A stretch of 64,000 nt of DNA from Volvox africanus (taxonomy: Eukaryota; Chlorophyta; Chlorophyceae; Chlamydomonadales; Volvocaceae). Position numbers and translations under genes: made by a program. Every line of letters begins with the position of its first letter. The stretch's first letter is position 1. The notes under the pieces were generated by a model that was given only the letters and a program-made list of their open reading frames with translations, ran no database searches and was not told where the DNA came from. This document shows, in pieces, positions 1-12,606 of the stretch. Where the stretch lies: the NCBI GenBank assembly GCA_030268105.1, contig BSDZ01000008.1:3100001-3164000 (forward strand), written 5' to 3'.

Positions 1-88
1 TTTAATTCGTCTTCCCCTTTTACTGTATGTGGGTGGACCTGCCGCACCCCTGGTATGTTTGACGTTATGTACGTATCCGCACTTACAG

Positions 89-1742
89 GCTCAAGATGAA
101 GCTATACGACGGAAGGACGATCAGATCGCCGAGCTGCTCCAGGCGCTGCAGCAGCAGCAGGAACAGCAGCGGCAGCCCCAGCCGCTGCCCTGGCGGTCTC
201 TGCTGCTCGCGGCCGGAGGATCGGGCGCGCTGACGGCGGGGGCCACGATGGCGGTACGTGTGTGTGTTTGGGGAGAGAGGTGTTTGCACATATGTGTCTG
301 TATGACGAGGAAGATGCACAGGCGGCAGCAGGAGCTGCGTTGTTACTCATCCACCTCGTCCCGGAACCGGGGCCCCAGGCTATCCTATTCATCATGCACC
401 GCCGAGCGGAAGCGGCGGCATCGGGTTCTACGCCTTCTCGAGCACCTCCCTCAGCCGCCATGCAGCAGGTATGATTGCTTTGGGAGATTTGGTGGTTCGT
501 CTGCACCCGCGTTTTCCTCCCCTTTCCTGCGGCGCCTCTCCCTTCTGTCCAGGAGGTGTGCGCGAGGGAGTGAACGGAAATCAGATGGGCTGTGCAGCAG
601 AGCGACGAAGGAGACGATATATGAGGGCCCAAACCCGGGCTTACTCGTCGTATGGTTCTCCGTACTTGACCAGTGTCCACTGTCCCACCACGGCCTCGCT
701 GACGCTTCTGTCCGCGTCCTCTCCCCTCCCCTTCCGTTCCCTTCTGCCCGTAAGACAGGTAACAGCCATCGTCAGCGCCATACAACCCCCCTTTAGTAGC
801 CTCTCTACCACAGTATCAAGTCTGTTGTATTTGCCATACCCCTTGTGCCCTTGCTGGCGACTCCTAAGGGGCTCCCTATTGTGATGATGGTGGTGGGGAT
901 GATGGTGATGATGGTGATGATGGTGATGATGATGATGGTGATGATGGTGATGATGATGATGGTGATGATGGTGATGATGATGGTGGTGGGGATGAACAAG
1001 AGGGGGCGGCGGCACAGGACCTAGAGCTTAGGACCGATCACTGGTGAAAGGCGCCACTAAATCCAAACGTTGCACTGGTTCACTGCACCAGGTCTTTTAC
1101 CACTGCCTTACTTTGAAATCATTCTCCCATCCTCTACTCCGCAATGGAAACTGCCGTACAACGATACCCGCCGTACAGACATGCGACATTGCCAACGTGG
1201 ACAGTGACGGGCGGGAGGTGAAGCGGGAGCTCCCGGAGGGTGACTCGAGGGCGAAACCCAACACAGCTACAGCCACCGATAATCAGCACCAGCCACACCA
1301 ACATGAACAGCTCAATCCCTTGCCCCCGCCGTCGTCTGCCTCCACATTTGCGTCCACATCCTCGCTCCGCCAGCAGCAGCAGGGCCAGCAGCCGAGTACA
1401 GCGGCCCCTCCTGCCACGGGCTCAAAGGGGGTGCTCACCCAGATTAGCAGCATCCTCGGCCAAGCGCTTATCATAGAGACCGACATGCCGGAGGAGCTCG
1501 AGGCGCTGGCCATTCTGTGCGTTCACGTGCTGCTCGTCTGGAAACACGACGACCCAGCGCACGCAATCAAGCAGTGTTTCAGTTATCTGCTTAAAGGCCA
1601 CAAATGCGTTTGGCGGTGCACGGTGACGACGGCGGGGCGTTCGCGGGCCCACATCACGCGGCGTAGTGCGAGCGGATGCGTGGACGGCTGTTTCCTTTCT
1701 TTTGAGTATTTGGGCCAGATTGTTGTCTTGTCCTGCGTGTGA
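89..1742 (+). CDS. 3' part of an unknown, probably membrane-associated gene (5' end outside the window)
   Basis: Three exons are inferred: 89-253, 322-468 and 1179-1742. All are bounded by CAG acceptors and GT donors, and all junctions are phase 0, so the frame stays open for 153 codons-plus to the TGA at 1740-1742. Exon one encodes a charged, Gln-rich helix (RKDDQIAELLQALQQQQ) followed by a hydrophobic segment (SLLLAAGGSGALTAGA). Exon two begins with a second hydrophobic run (AAAGAALLLIHLV) and ends Ser/Pro/Ala-rich. The last exon is low complexity (His/Gln, Ser, Pro), then carries a conserved-looking block (VLTQISSILGQALIIETDMP and a following Leu/Val-rich helix). I do not recognise the family. 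A coiled coil plus one or two membrane segments is all that can be read. A further small exon could lie in 469-1178, and the last ~50 residues could be intronic. The start lies left of the window. Confidence 0.5.
882..995 (+). repeat. GAT/GGT trinucleotide-type microsatellite
   Basis: This stretch is built of GATGAT and GGTGAT units in varying order, roughly 110 bp. It lies in the inferred intron 469-1178 of the first gene. On the minus strand it reads as a run of ATC/ACC and gives a spurious poly-His open frame. Confidence 0.9.
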
Positions 1743-1747
1743 TGTAA
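1743..1747 (+). terminator. TGTAA polyadenylation signal
   Basis: TGTAA, the usual green-algal polyadenylation signal, lies immediately after the TGA stop of the first gene. This is closer than normal, so the last exon may really end in a different frame, or a later signal may be used. Confidence 0.35.
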
Positions 1748-4700
1748 AAGGGCTGTTGGAAGGCAGGCTGCATTCCGCAAATCTCGTGTGCTCCGCTGTG
1801 TGTTTTTATGTGTGTGTGTGTCTTCCGGTTTAATGGCCGGGAAACTCTTCATGAAGGGGGGGAGAGGAGAAGGGACGGAAATTGGGTTTGGGGGATGATC
1901 TATGGGGGGGCTCAGATCTCAGTGTTGGTCCTCTGATCCTCCGGTCGTACCATGTCCATAGCTGCCTCGTCGGCAATCTGGCCCCCCCGTCTGTCTCTCC
2001 GCTCTTCTAGTAGAGGAGCTAAAACTGATAACCATGCCCTCCGTACGGCAGCCCTTGCGTGGCATGGAGACTTAACACGCGTGTTGGGCATGCCGCGCCG
2101 CACGCACGCCGCCAGGGTGGGTAGGGTGGAGGTTCATATAATTGGAGGGCGGCTGAACGCGCTGGAATACTCTCCCGGAGCCGACCAGACAGATCTCGAC
2201 TAGGGGTGCGTCTAGTGTGTGTGGGGATAGTTTACAGTTTGCTGGTTGCTGGTTGCGTACGTCTCATTACTACGTCATCATATGCTGGGCTCATATACAC
2301 AAACACACCTGGCGGGCCACTTACAATTTGCATGTGACGAGTGGTTTCGGGCCCAAGGGTCGTTTTGGGGAAGTACCCCCAAGGGGGTTCATGGGTGTCG
2401 ATACCGGTAGCATTGTGCAGTAGTTCCTGCCTACGAATGAAACGTGTTTGCACATCATTGTGCGTGGTACGAAGTTCGATGGGGAGGCCGTTGTTAAGGG
2501 GATGTCTGCAGTTTATCAGTTTCTACCCACAGCTGTTAGCGGTTATGGGTTGACTGGTAGCAACGATGGATTTCGGTTAATGGGAAACTTTTGTTGATGT
2601 CTCTTCTGTTTGCAAACAAGGAAGCGGGAGCGCCTCTAGATATCCCTTCACGCTTCAGCCTCTCCATACCGGGCCGACACCGCAAAACAGGAAGTAGACG
2701 GACCGCAACCCGCAACGCGCAACCCGGGGAAACCTCACCACCCGCAGTACAGCCGTACAGCCAGATGCGTTACTGTCGTGAGGTACGTACCCGTGCAAGT
2801 GCGCGTGCTGCGCTCACCACGTATTGCCCTAGATTTCAAATACAATGCGTGGTACGTAATTACTGATGATCAAACCAATCTATGCACTAACATATGGCAA
2901 TCACTAACAAACTGCACTGGAGGAAAGCGCCTCCCCTGGAGGCGGCACTTCTACACGCCACCAGGCTTCTCCCAGGTCATAGAGCAACACCAGAAGAGAG
3001 AGACGAGTGCATCAGATTAAAACCCCAACTTCCTTGGCATCAACGCCCCCCAGCGCCACCTTAGCTGTTCCACCACCCCGCACTCAATGTCCGGCCCCCG
3101 CTTCCGCTTCAAACAGCCACACAACGGAACTTAAAAAATATACAGCAACACACTTTCTGTTTCTTCGTTGGACACATGATGAAGCTAGCGCAGTAAGCTG
3201 CGTGCACAACGTGCCCCTCCCCGCCACCATCGGGACGGCCGCGGTTTCCTCTATGATATGATTGTAAACGGGTACGCAACAAAACAGACGCCCGGGGATT
3301 CCATATGGATAGGCTACATGCTGCCTTGCATGCTCAGCATTTGCGTGGAGGCCGAAAGGGGGTGTGTCCAAAATAGAAGCAAAAAGGGCCCACGTTGCGC
3401 TTGCGGCCGGGCTGCTGATCATAGGGGAAATAAATAACCCCAACATATTTCACATCCTCCATGTCCCTCCACCAAATCAACTGAGGACTGAGGACCGCCC
3501 CCTCTTTCTCCTTTTTTCATCCACTCGTTCCTCCACCAGCTCTGTTGCGAGACCGGCCGCCAAGGTATAACTACTATAGAGGCGGAGAGCACGCACACGC
3601 CCTCAAGGAATCTTTCTCCCTCGTAACTAACTTCTTTAAGGCAGACACCAGACATACACACATCATATGCGTGGGGCGTCCTAGGGCTCCTCTTCACGTC
3701 CCCCCCTTTCCTCACATTGCCGCTCGCTCACTTGGTTTCGCGACGAGCAGACCAGCCATCAATCAGCAGGAGGGTCGGTGACGGTGTGGGCTGGCGGGAG
3801 CACCAGGAACGGGAGAGAGAGAGAGAGCGACACGGCAAAAGCACAGCCAGACACTGATCTTCAGGGCCACTGGAGATGGTTGCCCATGAACGGCAAAATA
3901 TAACGTCCAAGCGCCTAGCCCCCCGGAGCCACACTGCCATTCACACATAAAACCGTTGGGGTACAACCACCCAACCTAAAAAAGGCGCGCAGCGGTACGA
4001 ACAAAAAACGGCTCCTGTACCGTATTTGGCCGTTATACGTACCGTATATGCGTACCGCATACATGCCCTTCCCTTTTCGACATGCGCAGGACGACAGCGA
4101 AAATTTTCGCATCGCACGCACGCTTTGCATCCACGCGGAGGACGATGACGCGGCATAATGGCGTCGACATTGCCGTGGTTTGTGCAAACCACTTATGCCG
4201 CTTTGTAATTGTGGGGTCGTTATGTTGAGAGGCTTTCTGCATGCGGGTTGTGTATTGGTGTCGTTTGAAGGCGGGTCGGGAGTGGGTGGAGGCCCAACCT
4301 GAAAAGCGCAGGCCGGCGCGTAAAGCCTCAGCTCCCGAACTCAGTGTGAGATTTCGGCCCCCCCCACACACACACATACACCACGCTTGAGGGTAGGAAA
4401 GGGGAGGGGAGGGGGGGAACACGTCGGAACCGGATGACACACACACACACACACACGGACACAAACACACGAGCAAAGATTGCTTCCCTGTTTTGAATAT
4501 ACCCCTTCTTCCTCCACCTCTGTAATAGCAGCTGCGAGCACTCAGCTCATGAAGGTGCCGTCTTGCGCCTTCCCGGCGCTGGCGCCGCGCGGCACCACAC
4601 ACCAAGTTCCATTGGGCCCCTCACCCCAGCCCCCAAACCCGCGGAACCCTCCAAGCCAAGCCAAAAATAGGACACATCGTACACCGTGCAGTCGCATGAT

Positions 4701-5209
4701 ATAGCAAGTGCGACGCGAACTCTGTCGCAAAGGAAACCTCCTCAACCATGACGTAGCCAGCTATTTCACCGTGCGTATTGTGCTGCACCTCTCAATACGG
4801 GAACAGACGAACCCCCAGAGGGCGCACCGAGTGTCAATTTAAATTAAATATAATGCATCGAAGAGGAGCCTAATCACGTGTGTGCATGGCCACATATTGC
4901 TAAATCAAGGCGACCTCGGCGTCTCCAGGAGGGCGGACCGATTCCCGCCCGCGTTCACGTGGCCCACTTCATAGGCCCTCAGGCGCCTGCTACTCACCCT
5001 AACCTTAGGTGTATCACCGCCACGCCCCAGCATGCAGCACTCGGAACTTGTACCCCACAAGCCTGTCATTGTGAATCACGGCTTCAGGTTCATTACTTTG
5101 GGGTTCTGAATCTCCCCTTCAGCCCGTCGTACACCATTTCATTTTAGCCCTCTCCTTACCCCCTTCCTCCCCATACGGGACTGCACGGCGGCTCGCCGGC
5201 CTACTTCCT
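1748..5209. other. Intergenic, between convergent 3' ends
   Basis: This gap of about 3.5 kb separates the first gene from the 3' end of the CLC gene. I find no reading frame with splice sites and a recognisable motif. It contains a short GA run near 3811-3828, a CA run at 4436-4456 and G-rich stretches around 4385-4425. The short open frames here look random. Confidence 0.5.
4436..4456 (+). repeat. CA dinucleotide microsatellite
   Basis: A run of about ten CA units, followed by imperfect ACAC/ACGG units, in intergenic DNA upstream of nothing recognisable. Confidence 0.9.
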
Positions 5210-8200
5210 TCACTGTCTGTTGAAGTTGGCGTCGGGCTCGTTCAGTAACCTCTGCCGAATCAGCTCCGCCTCCACGTCCTCCAGGTACACCACCCCGAGC
5301 GGAGAGAAGTTATCGTCCACCACCACCGCTGCGGAGGCGGCCTTAGCAGCCATGGCTGCCTTAGCCTGGGCCAAAGGCAGTGTGTGGCGCACGTACAGGT
5401 TGGCGCGGGTGCCCAGCACGTCCTCAACTGCCAGCGGGAGGCACAGGGTTGCAAGTCGGAAGAGAGAGAGAAAGAAGGGCCATCATCAACTCAATTTAAG
5501 CGGGTTCAAGCGTACGAGGTGGGAGCTCCCATTCCTCGGGAGGAATCTGGATGGCAGGCGGGCGCTGTGGAGGACTGACGGCGCTGACGCAGGTTAGGTC
5601 AAGCATGAGATGTGGGCATACTTGGTTTTCCCGATGGCATATGCACCATCCGCCACCTCCATCCGCCACCTCCATCCGACGTCATCCATCCTCCTCCTGC
5701 TCTTCCTCAATAGCAACGCCACCTAAGCTCAAAGCTCATCGCACAACCACCCCTCCCCCGCACCTGTCTTGACACCATCGCCTGTCGCGGATCCCGGCGG
5801 GGCCACCAGGCTGGCCGCCCAGAAGAAGGCCTTCTCACGGAGGTAGAGCTCCACCAGGGCCTGAGGGATGGCGCGTGTGTTGAAGGGATGGCCGCGAGCG
5901 GGTGGTGAACGGGGCCGCCTAGCGGGGTGAGGGGCTGGGGAGGCCGTGGCTCAGCAGCATGGCAAGGTGGCTTCGTTCGTCGTGCAGGACGCTGATGTAT
6001 GCGCGTGCCCGAGACCGACTCTAATCAGTCGGTCTAATCAGTCAGCTCGCAGGCTGTAGCGGTCGCAGTCGTAACAGTCATAGTAGCAAAATACGTCACA
6101 TAAAATAAATCAAAATACGTGGCGACACGCGGCGCTGTACCCAGCACGGAAAACCATTTACACCTCGTGCAGCAAGAGGGGCCCTCACAAACACATATGC
6201 ATGCATGCATGAGCTGAGTCTGCATCCATTAAAACGTGCTCCGCTTTTACTAACACCTATATGCACCTATATGCATGTGCCCAAGTGCCACGGAATTCCA
6301 GGCCACGGCAACAGTGATGGGTCCCATCCCGCTACCCCGCACACCCCTTCCCGCACACCCAGCTAGTCGTGTCCTCTTTCACTTCCCCCACCATGAGCCA
6401 GCCCTGCCGGTAAACCCTACCCGTAAGCTCCCCGCCAGCTTCCCCGCCCTGTCCACAACTCCACTCAGCCGTTCGACCCCCTTCCTTCCCCCTGCCCTCT
6501 CCACCTGCTCCAGGCGCTTAGAGAAGATCCCTTCCAGGTAGTCGGTGAACAACGACGCCACCCCAATTGCGGACAGCAGTGGGACGAGCAGGCCCGTGTC
6601 GCGGGTGATCTCCACCATCAGGGCAATCGCCGTGAGGGGGGCGCGGCAGGCAGCCCCCAGCACCGCAGCCGCGCCCACCACCACCAATGAGGTCGGGTCA
6701 GGCAGGCCCCAGGGCCCGGCGACGAAGTGACCCATCACATCACCCACCTGCAGGGGAGGCACGACCAAATTGGACAGCATGGTACAGCACAGGATAGGAC
6801 AACACAAAAGGATTGTGCGCGCCTTTGCAAAATGATACCGGTCCCTGTGGTGATGGCCCGGATGAATGAATGGACGGACGAACGGCAGGTGATATGCGGG
6901 CGGGAATACCACCGGCCCTCCGACGAAGAGCAGCGCCGAGGGGCGGTACGAGCTGCGGGCAGCCCCTTTGCCTTTCCTATACCACATTCGCATCGGTAAA
7001 TGGAGCACTTCCCGACCCCGGCGACTGCCACCTAAAATCCAGATCCTTGCGCCGTCCCAGACACGACCGACCGACCGCCCAGATGGCCCAGATGTCCGTG
7101 AAAGGATGGTGTAGCCATCCGTCGTCACTGCCGCTGCCGCCACCGCCACAGCAGCGGCTCGGGCACTAAGACCAGTCCCTTTTTCCCTTCCCCCCACGCA
7201 CTGAATCCAGGGTTCAAGTCATCTCTCAAGTCTCCACCACTTGTTCCGCGCACGAGCCGGGCACAACCCCACCCCCTCTCCTTAGCAGCTTCCCCCCTTC
7301 CTACCAACGCGCCAAGGAAGAGCGACGGTGCGAAGAGGCCGCCAACCAAGCCGCCACCCACGCAAACCGCAGTGGCCACGATCTTGGCGGTCAGCAACGC
7401 AGTCAGGTCTCCCGCGGACATACCGGTGGAGTCCCGGAAGATCTCCTCCAGGTTTACGTAGCCGTACTGGACCTGCACGGAAGACGGCCACAGGTCCAGG
7501 CTACAGGTCACCAACACTCCGGTAAGATTTGTAGAGACTACGAGCGGTGTGAGCCGTGTGAGCGGTGTGAGCGGTCGACACCGTGTTGAAATTGCTTTTG
7601 GAATCATGAGCAACGCGGGAGACGGGGACGATTATGCTTCAGCTGCACCAGGCAGCAGCGGTACAGCAGCGGTAGGTGTGCATGTAAGGGGTCAGTGTTT
7701 AGGTGCTCCCCTCCCCTCTCCTCCCCGCCGCTCCGTCCTGGATCGCGTCGCGTTGTGTACAGCACGATGCAAAGGGTTATGCTAACACTCGGGGATAAGG
7801 CATGCCGTACAGCCACGAGGATAAGCTTTTTATGCTAAGCATTGCCCGCCATCGTCATCGGCTTCGTCTGTTCCATGCGGTTACGTGTGCATTCAGCTAG
7901 AACCAGCCCCACCGCCGGCATTTGCTGACACTCGCATGTGGAAACCCTCTTGCCTGTGGAAACCGGTAGGCGATGATGCCGCAAAGCGCACCGGCCGTGG
8001 GCGCCGACAGCCACCTAGGCAGCGGACGGAGTGCAATCTCCGACACGCGGACGCCCTCGTACAGCGCAACCGCTACCACGCTGCAACCTGTGAGGAGTGG
8101 TAGATCAGGGTCGGGGGGGGAGGCAAGGGTGGAACACATTTTGTCGCGTAATCCAACGAGGGGATATTCGTAGCGGAGTACTTTGAACAAAACGTCCTAA

Positions 8201-11200
8201 CGGTAATAACTGGCGCCTTTCCAAACGAACTTGACACGGACACGGACACGGACACGGACACGGACACATGGCCCCAGACATCACATAGTAAACGTCAATA
8301 TGTCAAGGAAAGGTCAACTTCGCCGCGCGTCCAGTAATATGCGTGTAGTACCATGTGTATCCCCGATCCGTTTAAATACAACTTTAAATAGCTTCGAGGA
8401 AAAAACAGCGCCAAGACGAGAAAAAACAGCGTTCATTTACACGTTCATTTACACGCATCATCATGCTCCATTCCTATTGGGGTATCAGGGAATGGGCATT
8501 GGTCGGTACAGCCCAACGCCGAGTCCAGCCACCAATCGTATGATAGCATCTAGCACGCACACCGCATCTGCCCTGCAGCTCACTCCTCTGCTGAGGAACG
8601 GTACATCTGGCTCAGATGTACCGTTCCTCAGCGCATCAAATGCCCTGATGTCTGTGTCTAGGCTTTTCAGCAGGCAAGTGCACTCACCCAGTCCCAGGGC
8701 GGAGAACTGCAGCACGTCCACGAGCAAGTTGGGCTGGATAGAGAAGTAGGGAATGCGACCCACCTGCGGCGCAAGGCGAGTCGGGCCCACAGCTAGTCAG
8801 TCTGGGATGCACGTGTGTGCATGGGTGCACATGTGTGATAGACCCTATTCGATAAAAAGTACTGAATTGATGTCCTGTGTGAGATCAGGTGGAATGAGAC
8901 GGGTCCAGGCTTTAGGGTGAAGAGAGAACTCGTAAGCTGGTTGACTGTGTCGGTCTGTGAGTATGCGAAGGTTGGGTTGCATGCGTGACGGGGGAGGGAG
9001 AGCTTCGTGTTGCTCCCACGCTCGCCAGCCAGCCGTGAGTTCCCAGCCCCACGGAAAATACTTCACCTCCCCTTCATTCAGGTGACCCCTTCATCCCACC
9101 AGTAAGCATTTTTTCCTCTAAGGTCTACCCCGAATTGTCTCCATGACCCGCTCCTTCCTCCTATCCGATACTTCCCCCTGTCCCTGTCCCTGTCCCTCCA
9201 TCGTTTGTTGTTTCCGGTCTGTTTGCCATGGGGGTGGGGGACGGGAGCGCCATGGCTACATCGCGGTCATCTCCCCATCCCACCCCCATTCCCCTCGCCT
9301 CCGAGCCTTCACCTAAAATTGTGACGATTACGTCTACCTAATAAGGTGGTCCCCCTGCAGAAAAGTACCTCAGCCGACTGTTTGGGGTTGCCGTGCTTAC
9401 CAGGTGAGTGCCCGCACCAGCAATGCCGAGTGCTTGACCCTGCGTGCGTAAGAAACCGATGACCCCCGCCGCCACTGAAGTGGACACGAACACCGTGGAT
9501 GTGGAGAGTCGGTCCAGTCCCAGTCGACTGCTTTTGAGCACAAACTCTACCGCAAAGAGGGCGCCAGACACGGGAGCGTCGAAGGCAGCGGAGACACCTG
9601 CGCACATTCAACAACATCGTAATTCTCAAGGCGCTCATTCATAGAGAGACGAGGAGAGCAAAAGCAGGCGAAGACAGGCGTAAGATCAAAAGAATGATGT
9701 AGTCTCCTGGTAGACAACGGCGAAAGTGCACCGCGACTCCAGGAACAGGGCAGAATGCGCACAGCTTTGCAACGATGCGGTGGGTTTCCTGTTCTCCCAG
9801 AAGCAGAGCACGTGGAAGCTATGGCTAATGCCATCAGCCCACCATGCATAGAGGTGGAACTCCAGAGCTTAGGGGTTTGGGGTGGGGTGGGTTTTTGGAT
9901 TTAAGGTTTTAAATTATTTAATTAGGGTTCTAGGACTCTAAAACCCTAAACTTGATGCCAACACCACGACATCACGTACGCCTCACGAACACACATCACT
10001 GCCTCACAGACGGCAATTAGCCTCTCCCAAGCCCCCGGTCCCAAAGGCATTCGCCAGAGGACTTAAACATCACCTGCCGCTGCACCGGCAGCAATCAGCA
10101 TTCGCTGGCGGCGCTTGCTGAGGTTCTTGGGCGCAATCACAGCCGCCGTGTTGGCGCCAAGCTCCACGCTGGGGGCCTCCGGGCCGAGAGAAGCGCCGCT
10201 GCCTAGCGTCACAGCGCTGGCAATCGCCTTACGGGCGACCTGGAAGGAAGCGCAGGTGCAGGAGCAGGGGGGGAATGTAAGATTGAGTACGAGGACAATG
10301 GAGCCGGCGACAGAACCCCACGACTGTATGGAGGCCGGAGCCCGAGCCCTTAGAGTTGGAAGGGTGCGGACCAGGGCGGAGCTGCAATGTCCAGCCCGAT
10401 GTACCCGAGGCAGCACTGAAGATGCAACATGAGCAAGTGCATACATACGGCCAACCAACCGGGCCCCAGCGCGAGCATGGGATCACTCTGGAGACCTTCC
10501 AAGCCCCTGGCCCTCCCATATGCTCCCCTTCAGGCACCACTACCACGCTGACGCAGCTTAAGAACAGCTCCCTTCCCCCTTTCATTCTACCTATAGCGGT
10601 TTTAATGTTGCGTTCAAGCACTCATGGTGTTACCCCGCACTCGCTGAATACCTGCCAATAGGACTTGGGCAATGTGGCCTTCGCCGAGTCATCCGTCACA
10701 CCCTCCATGGCGCGGGTCAGGACCTTCAGAGCCGGGCTGAAGCCCACCTTCTGGAGCCAAGCCACTGCGAAGCCGGCCGCCACGGGCATGACACAGCTAC
10801 GTGGGGGCGGGCGGGGTACGAGGGTAGGGCAGGAGGATGGGGGATCCGGCTCAGAAGCCGGGCTCGCGGCCGGAAGTGGACAACACCACGAGGGTCCCCC
10901 TAACATGTCGGAAAGAGAGGGGGCCTGATGACCTAAATTCCAGATCTTCCCCCTTTTCAGCAGGAGCTTCACTCGGCCCGCGTGAAAGGTCATTGCTCCC
11001 ATTGTGTCGCTGCCGTTCCAACGGCCGAGCGGACAGGGCCTTTGCTACCCTGCCCCCCTCAGCGCGGTCCAGCCTTCCCGCCGGCCAAGCCTATTGAGCA
11101 CCGCCCTTACCGGAAAGGGACCGCCGTGCCAAAAATCTCAAGACCAGTCTTGCGGCCGCCGCCGATGCCCAGTCCTGTACTGAATATATCCGGAAGGTCA

Positions 11201-12606
11201 TGGATGGTCTGAATCGAAACATCGAAGATGAACACCGCGGCTGCCACCAAGCCGCCCGTGAGCACCGCATATGTGAGTGTCGTGATATCGTCCTGATCCT
11301 TCAGCCAGTCTGCTACGGGAGCCACTGAGGACGACTCCACATCCGTAAGGCCCTCAGGCGTATCAGCCATATCGATGCTGCCCCCGGCGGGCCCCATGGA
11401 GGAAGCTGAGCCCCCAATTCGAGGAATGGCGCCGCTGCCGTCGGGGTCAGTGCTGGCGTTCGCAAAGGCAATATCAGAGGCGAGATCGGGACCGGACGCA
11501 AGGCGCGTGTTGCCATTCGAGTCTGGGAAGCCAAACCCTGTCGGCCGGAGGGTGACGGAGATAGCAGCGTCGACGACGGTGGGCATGGGCCTGATAATGG
11601 CCGGGTTAGCGGCGGTGACGGCAGCGGCGCCTCCTCCGTGCACAGATGCGGCTGCCGATGCGGTGTTGGCAGCAGCCACTATTGCGATGGCATCGGGCGC
11701 AGTCTGCATGACGTCTGCGACAGTTGGTATCGTTGAGACCGGCATGCAAAGCGTGGTAGATTCGCCGTCCGGGCCCACTCCCACCACACATACTTCGTCA
11801 GGGTTGGGCGCCACCACTGCCGCTGCTGCTGCTGGTGCTGCAGTGTCAGGTTCAGCGGGTGAGTCGGAAGACTGCACTGAAACGTCAATACTGCTGACCG
11901 ACGCAGCCGAGCCATTGCTGCCGTTGTAATATGGCACGGCGTCCTCAAGGTCTTCATATAGAGCGAGAGGCAGGGAGGGGGATGGCTCCGTGAAAGCGCT
12001 TCCGGCACCACGCACTGCTGCCGCCACAGTCGTTGACTTGGTTAAGCTGGTAATGGCTCCCGAACACGGGAGGTTCGGGTCTTCGTCAATGCTACTTCCG
12101 CTGCTGCCACCACCCCGCTCCGGCGAGACGCTGGTGGTACGGACGGGCGCAGAACGGACAAGGATGGTGCGCGAAGGGCAGCGGCCTTTTGCCGATGCCA
12201 GCGTGGCTGTGCTTGTCTGCCCCGCGTGGCCTGACAAGGATGGACAAGGCTGCGCCCCCGCGCCTGAAGCATTATGGGCCGAAGCCTGAAAAGCAAATCC
12301 TCGCCGGCGGCGTAATCTGCTTGCATGGTAAAATGTCTGGGCGGATGCCTCGCGCCTAAGGCGTCGTCCGGGCGGGTGGGAATGGCAAACAACCGGAAAA
12401 CCCAAGTTCCGACCACTTGTGCTGCAAACTGATATCAGAGTATTGCTAGGCGAACGGTTGAGGGTAGGATAGCCCAGGAAGGATACTGAAGCGAAGACCA
12501 TCACTGTTACCACGTTTTCCGGTAGATTTTCCCTGGCAGCATGGAACCGCACGGTGAACACGCGTGACGTTGCAGAGAAAAGGAGTAGTTTTATTCCCAG
12601 TAACAT
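5210..12606 (-). CDS. CLC-family chloride channel / anion-proton antiporter, plastid CLC-e/f-like
   Basis: Ten exons (minus strand): 12606-11111, 10796-10652, 10239-10074, 9597-9401, 8763-8688, 8087-7954, 7472-7305, 6747-6505, 5860-5764, 5427-5210. Every junction keeps phase and the frame closes at TGA 5210, giving about 979 residues. Signature motifs are GSGASLGPEAPSVELG (gating Glu near residue 568), GVSAAFDAPVSGALFAVE and GGLVGGLFAPSLFLGA. The LGPExPSVE form is typical of the plant CLC-e/f branch. The first ~430 residues are Ser/Ala/Pro-rich, and the extreme N-terminus is Ser/Arg-rich like a plastid transit peptide. After the membrane core there is one clear CBS-like segment (SAAVVVDDNFSPLGVVYLED). 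The start is the first ATG in the open frame; an alternative ATG lies about 36 codons in. Intron 6 has a GC donor. Family assignment is secure; the plastid location is inferred. Confidence 0.93.
7473..7953 (-). other. GC-AG intron 6 of the CLC gene
   Basis: The donor reads CAG|GCAAGA and the acceptor GTGCAG|GTC. Using the GC donor joins ...AYRFPQ to VQYGYVNLEE, which restores the conserved CLC 'FPQ...G' segment in phase 0. The nearby GT (CCG|GTTTCC, nine bases earlier) would drop FPQ and shift the downstream frame. Confidence 0.85.
8233..8266 (+). repeat. GGACAC hexamer tandem repeat
   Basis: About five to six perfect copies of a hexamer (ACACGG in register), inside CLC intron 5. It gives a spurious Val-Ser repeat frame on the minus strand. 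Confidence 0.9.
8590..8632. repeat. Perfect 20-bp inverted repeat with a 3-nt loop
   Basis: Arms 8590-8609 and 8613-8632 are exact reverse complements (left arm starts GCTGAGGAACGG) around the loop GCT. It sits in CLC intron 5, about 55 bp downstream of the exon 5 donor on the coding strand. Such a stem could form in the pre-mRNA or as a DNA cruciform. Confidence 0.95.
9922..9950. repeat. Telomere-like palindrome in CLC intron 3
   Basis: TTAGGGTT at one end and AACCCTAAA at the other flank a short asymmetric centre, and CTAAAACCCTAAA matches the CCCTAAAA telomere unit of Chlamydomonas-type algae. A closely related copy lies at 63585-63626. Confidence 0.75.

Noticed and set aside
641..1015. 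Poly-histidine protein on the minus strand
   Set aside because: Produced by the GAT/GGT microsatellite; no gene context.
11375..11929. 184-residue plus-strand open frame rich in Ala
   Set aside because: Antisense to the GC-rich first exon of CLC.
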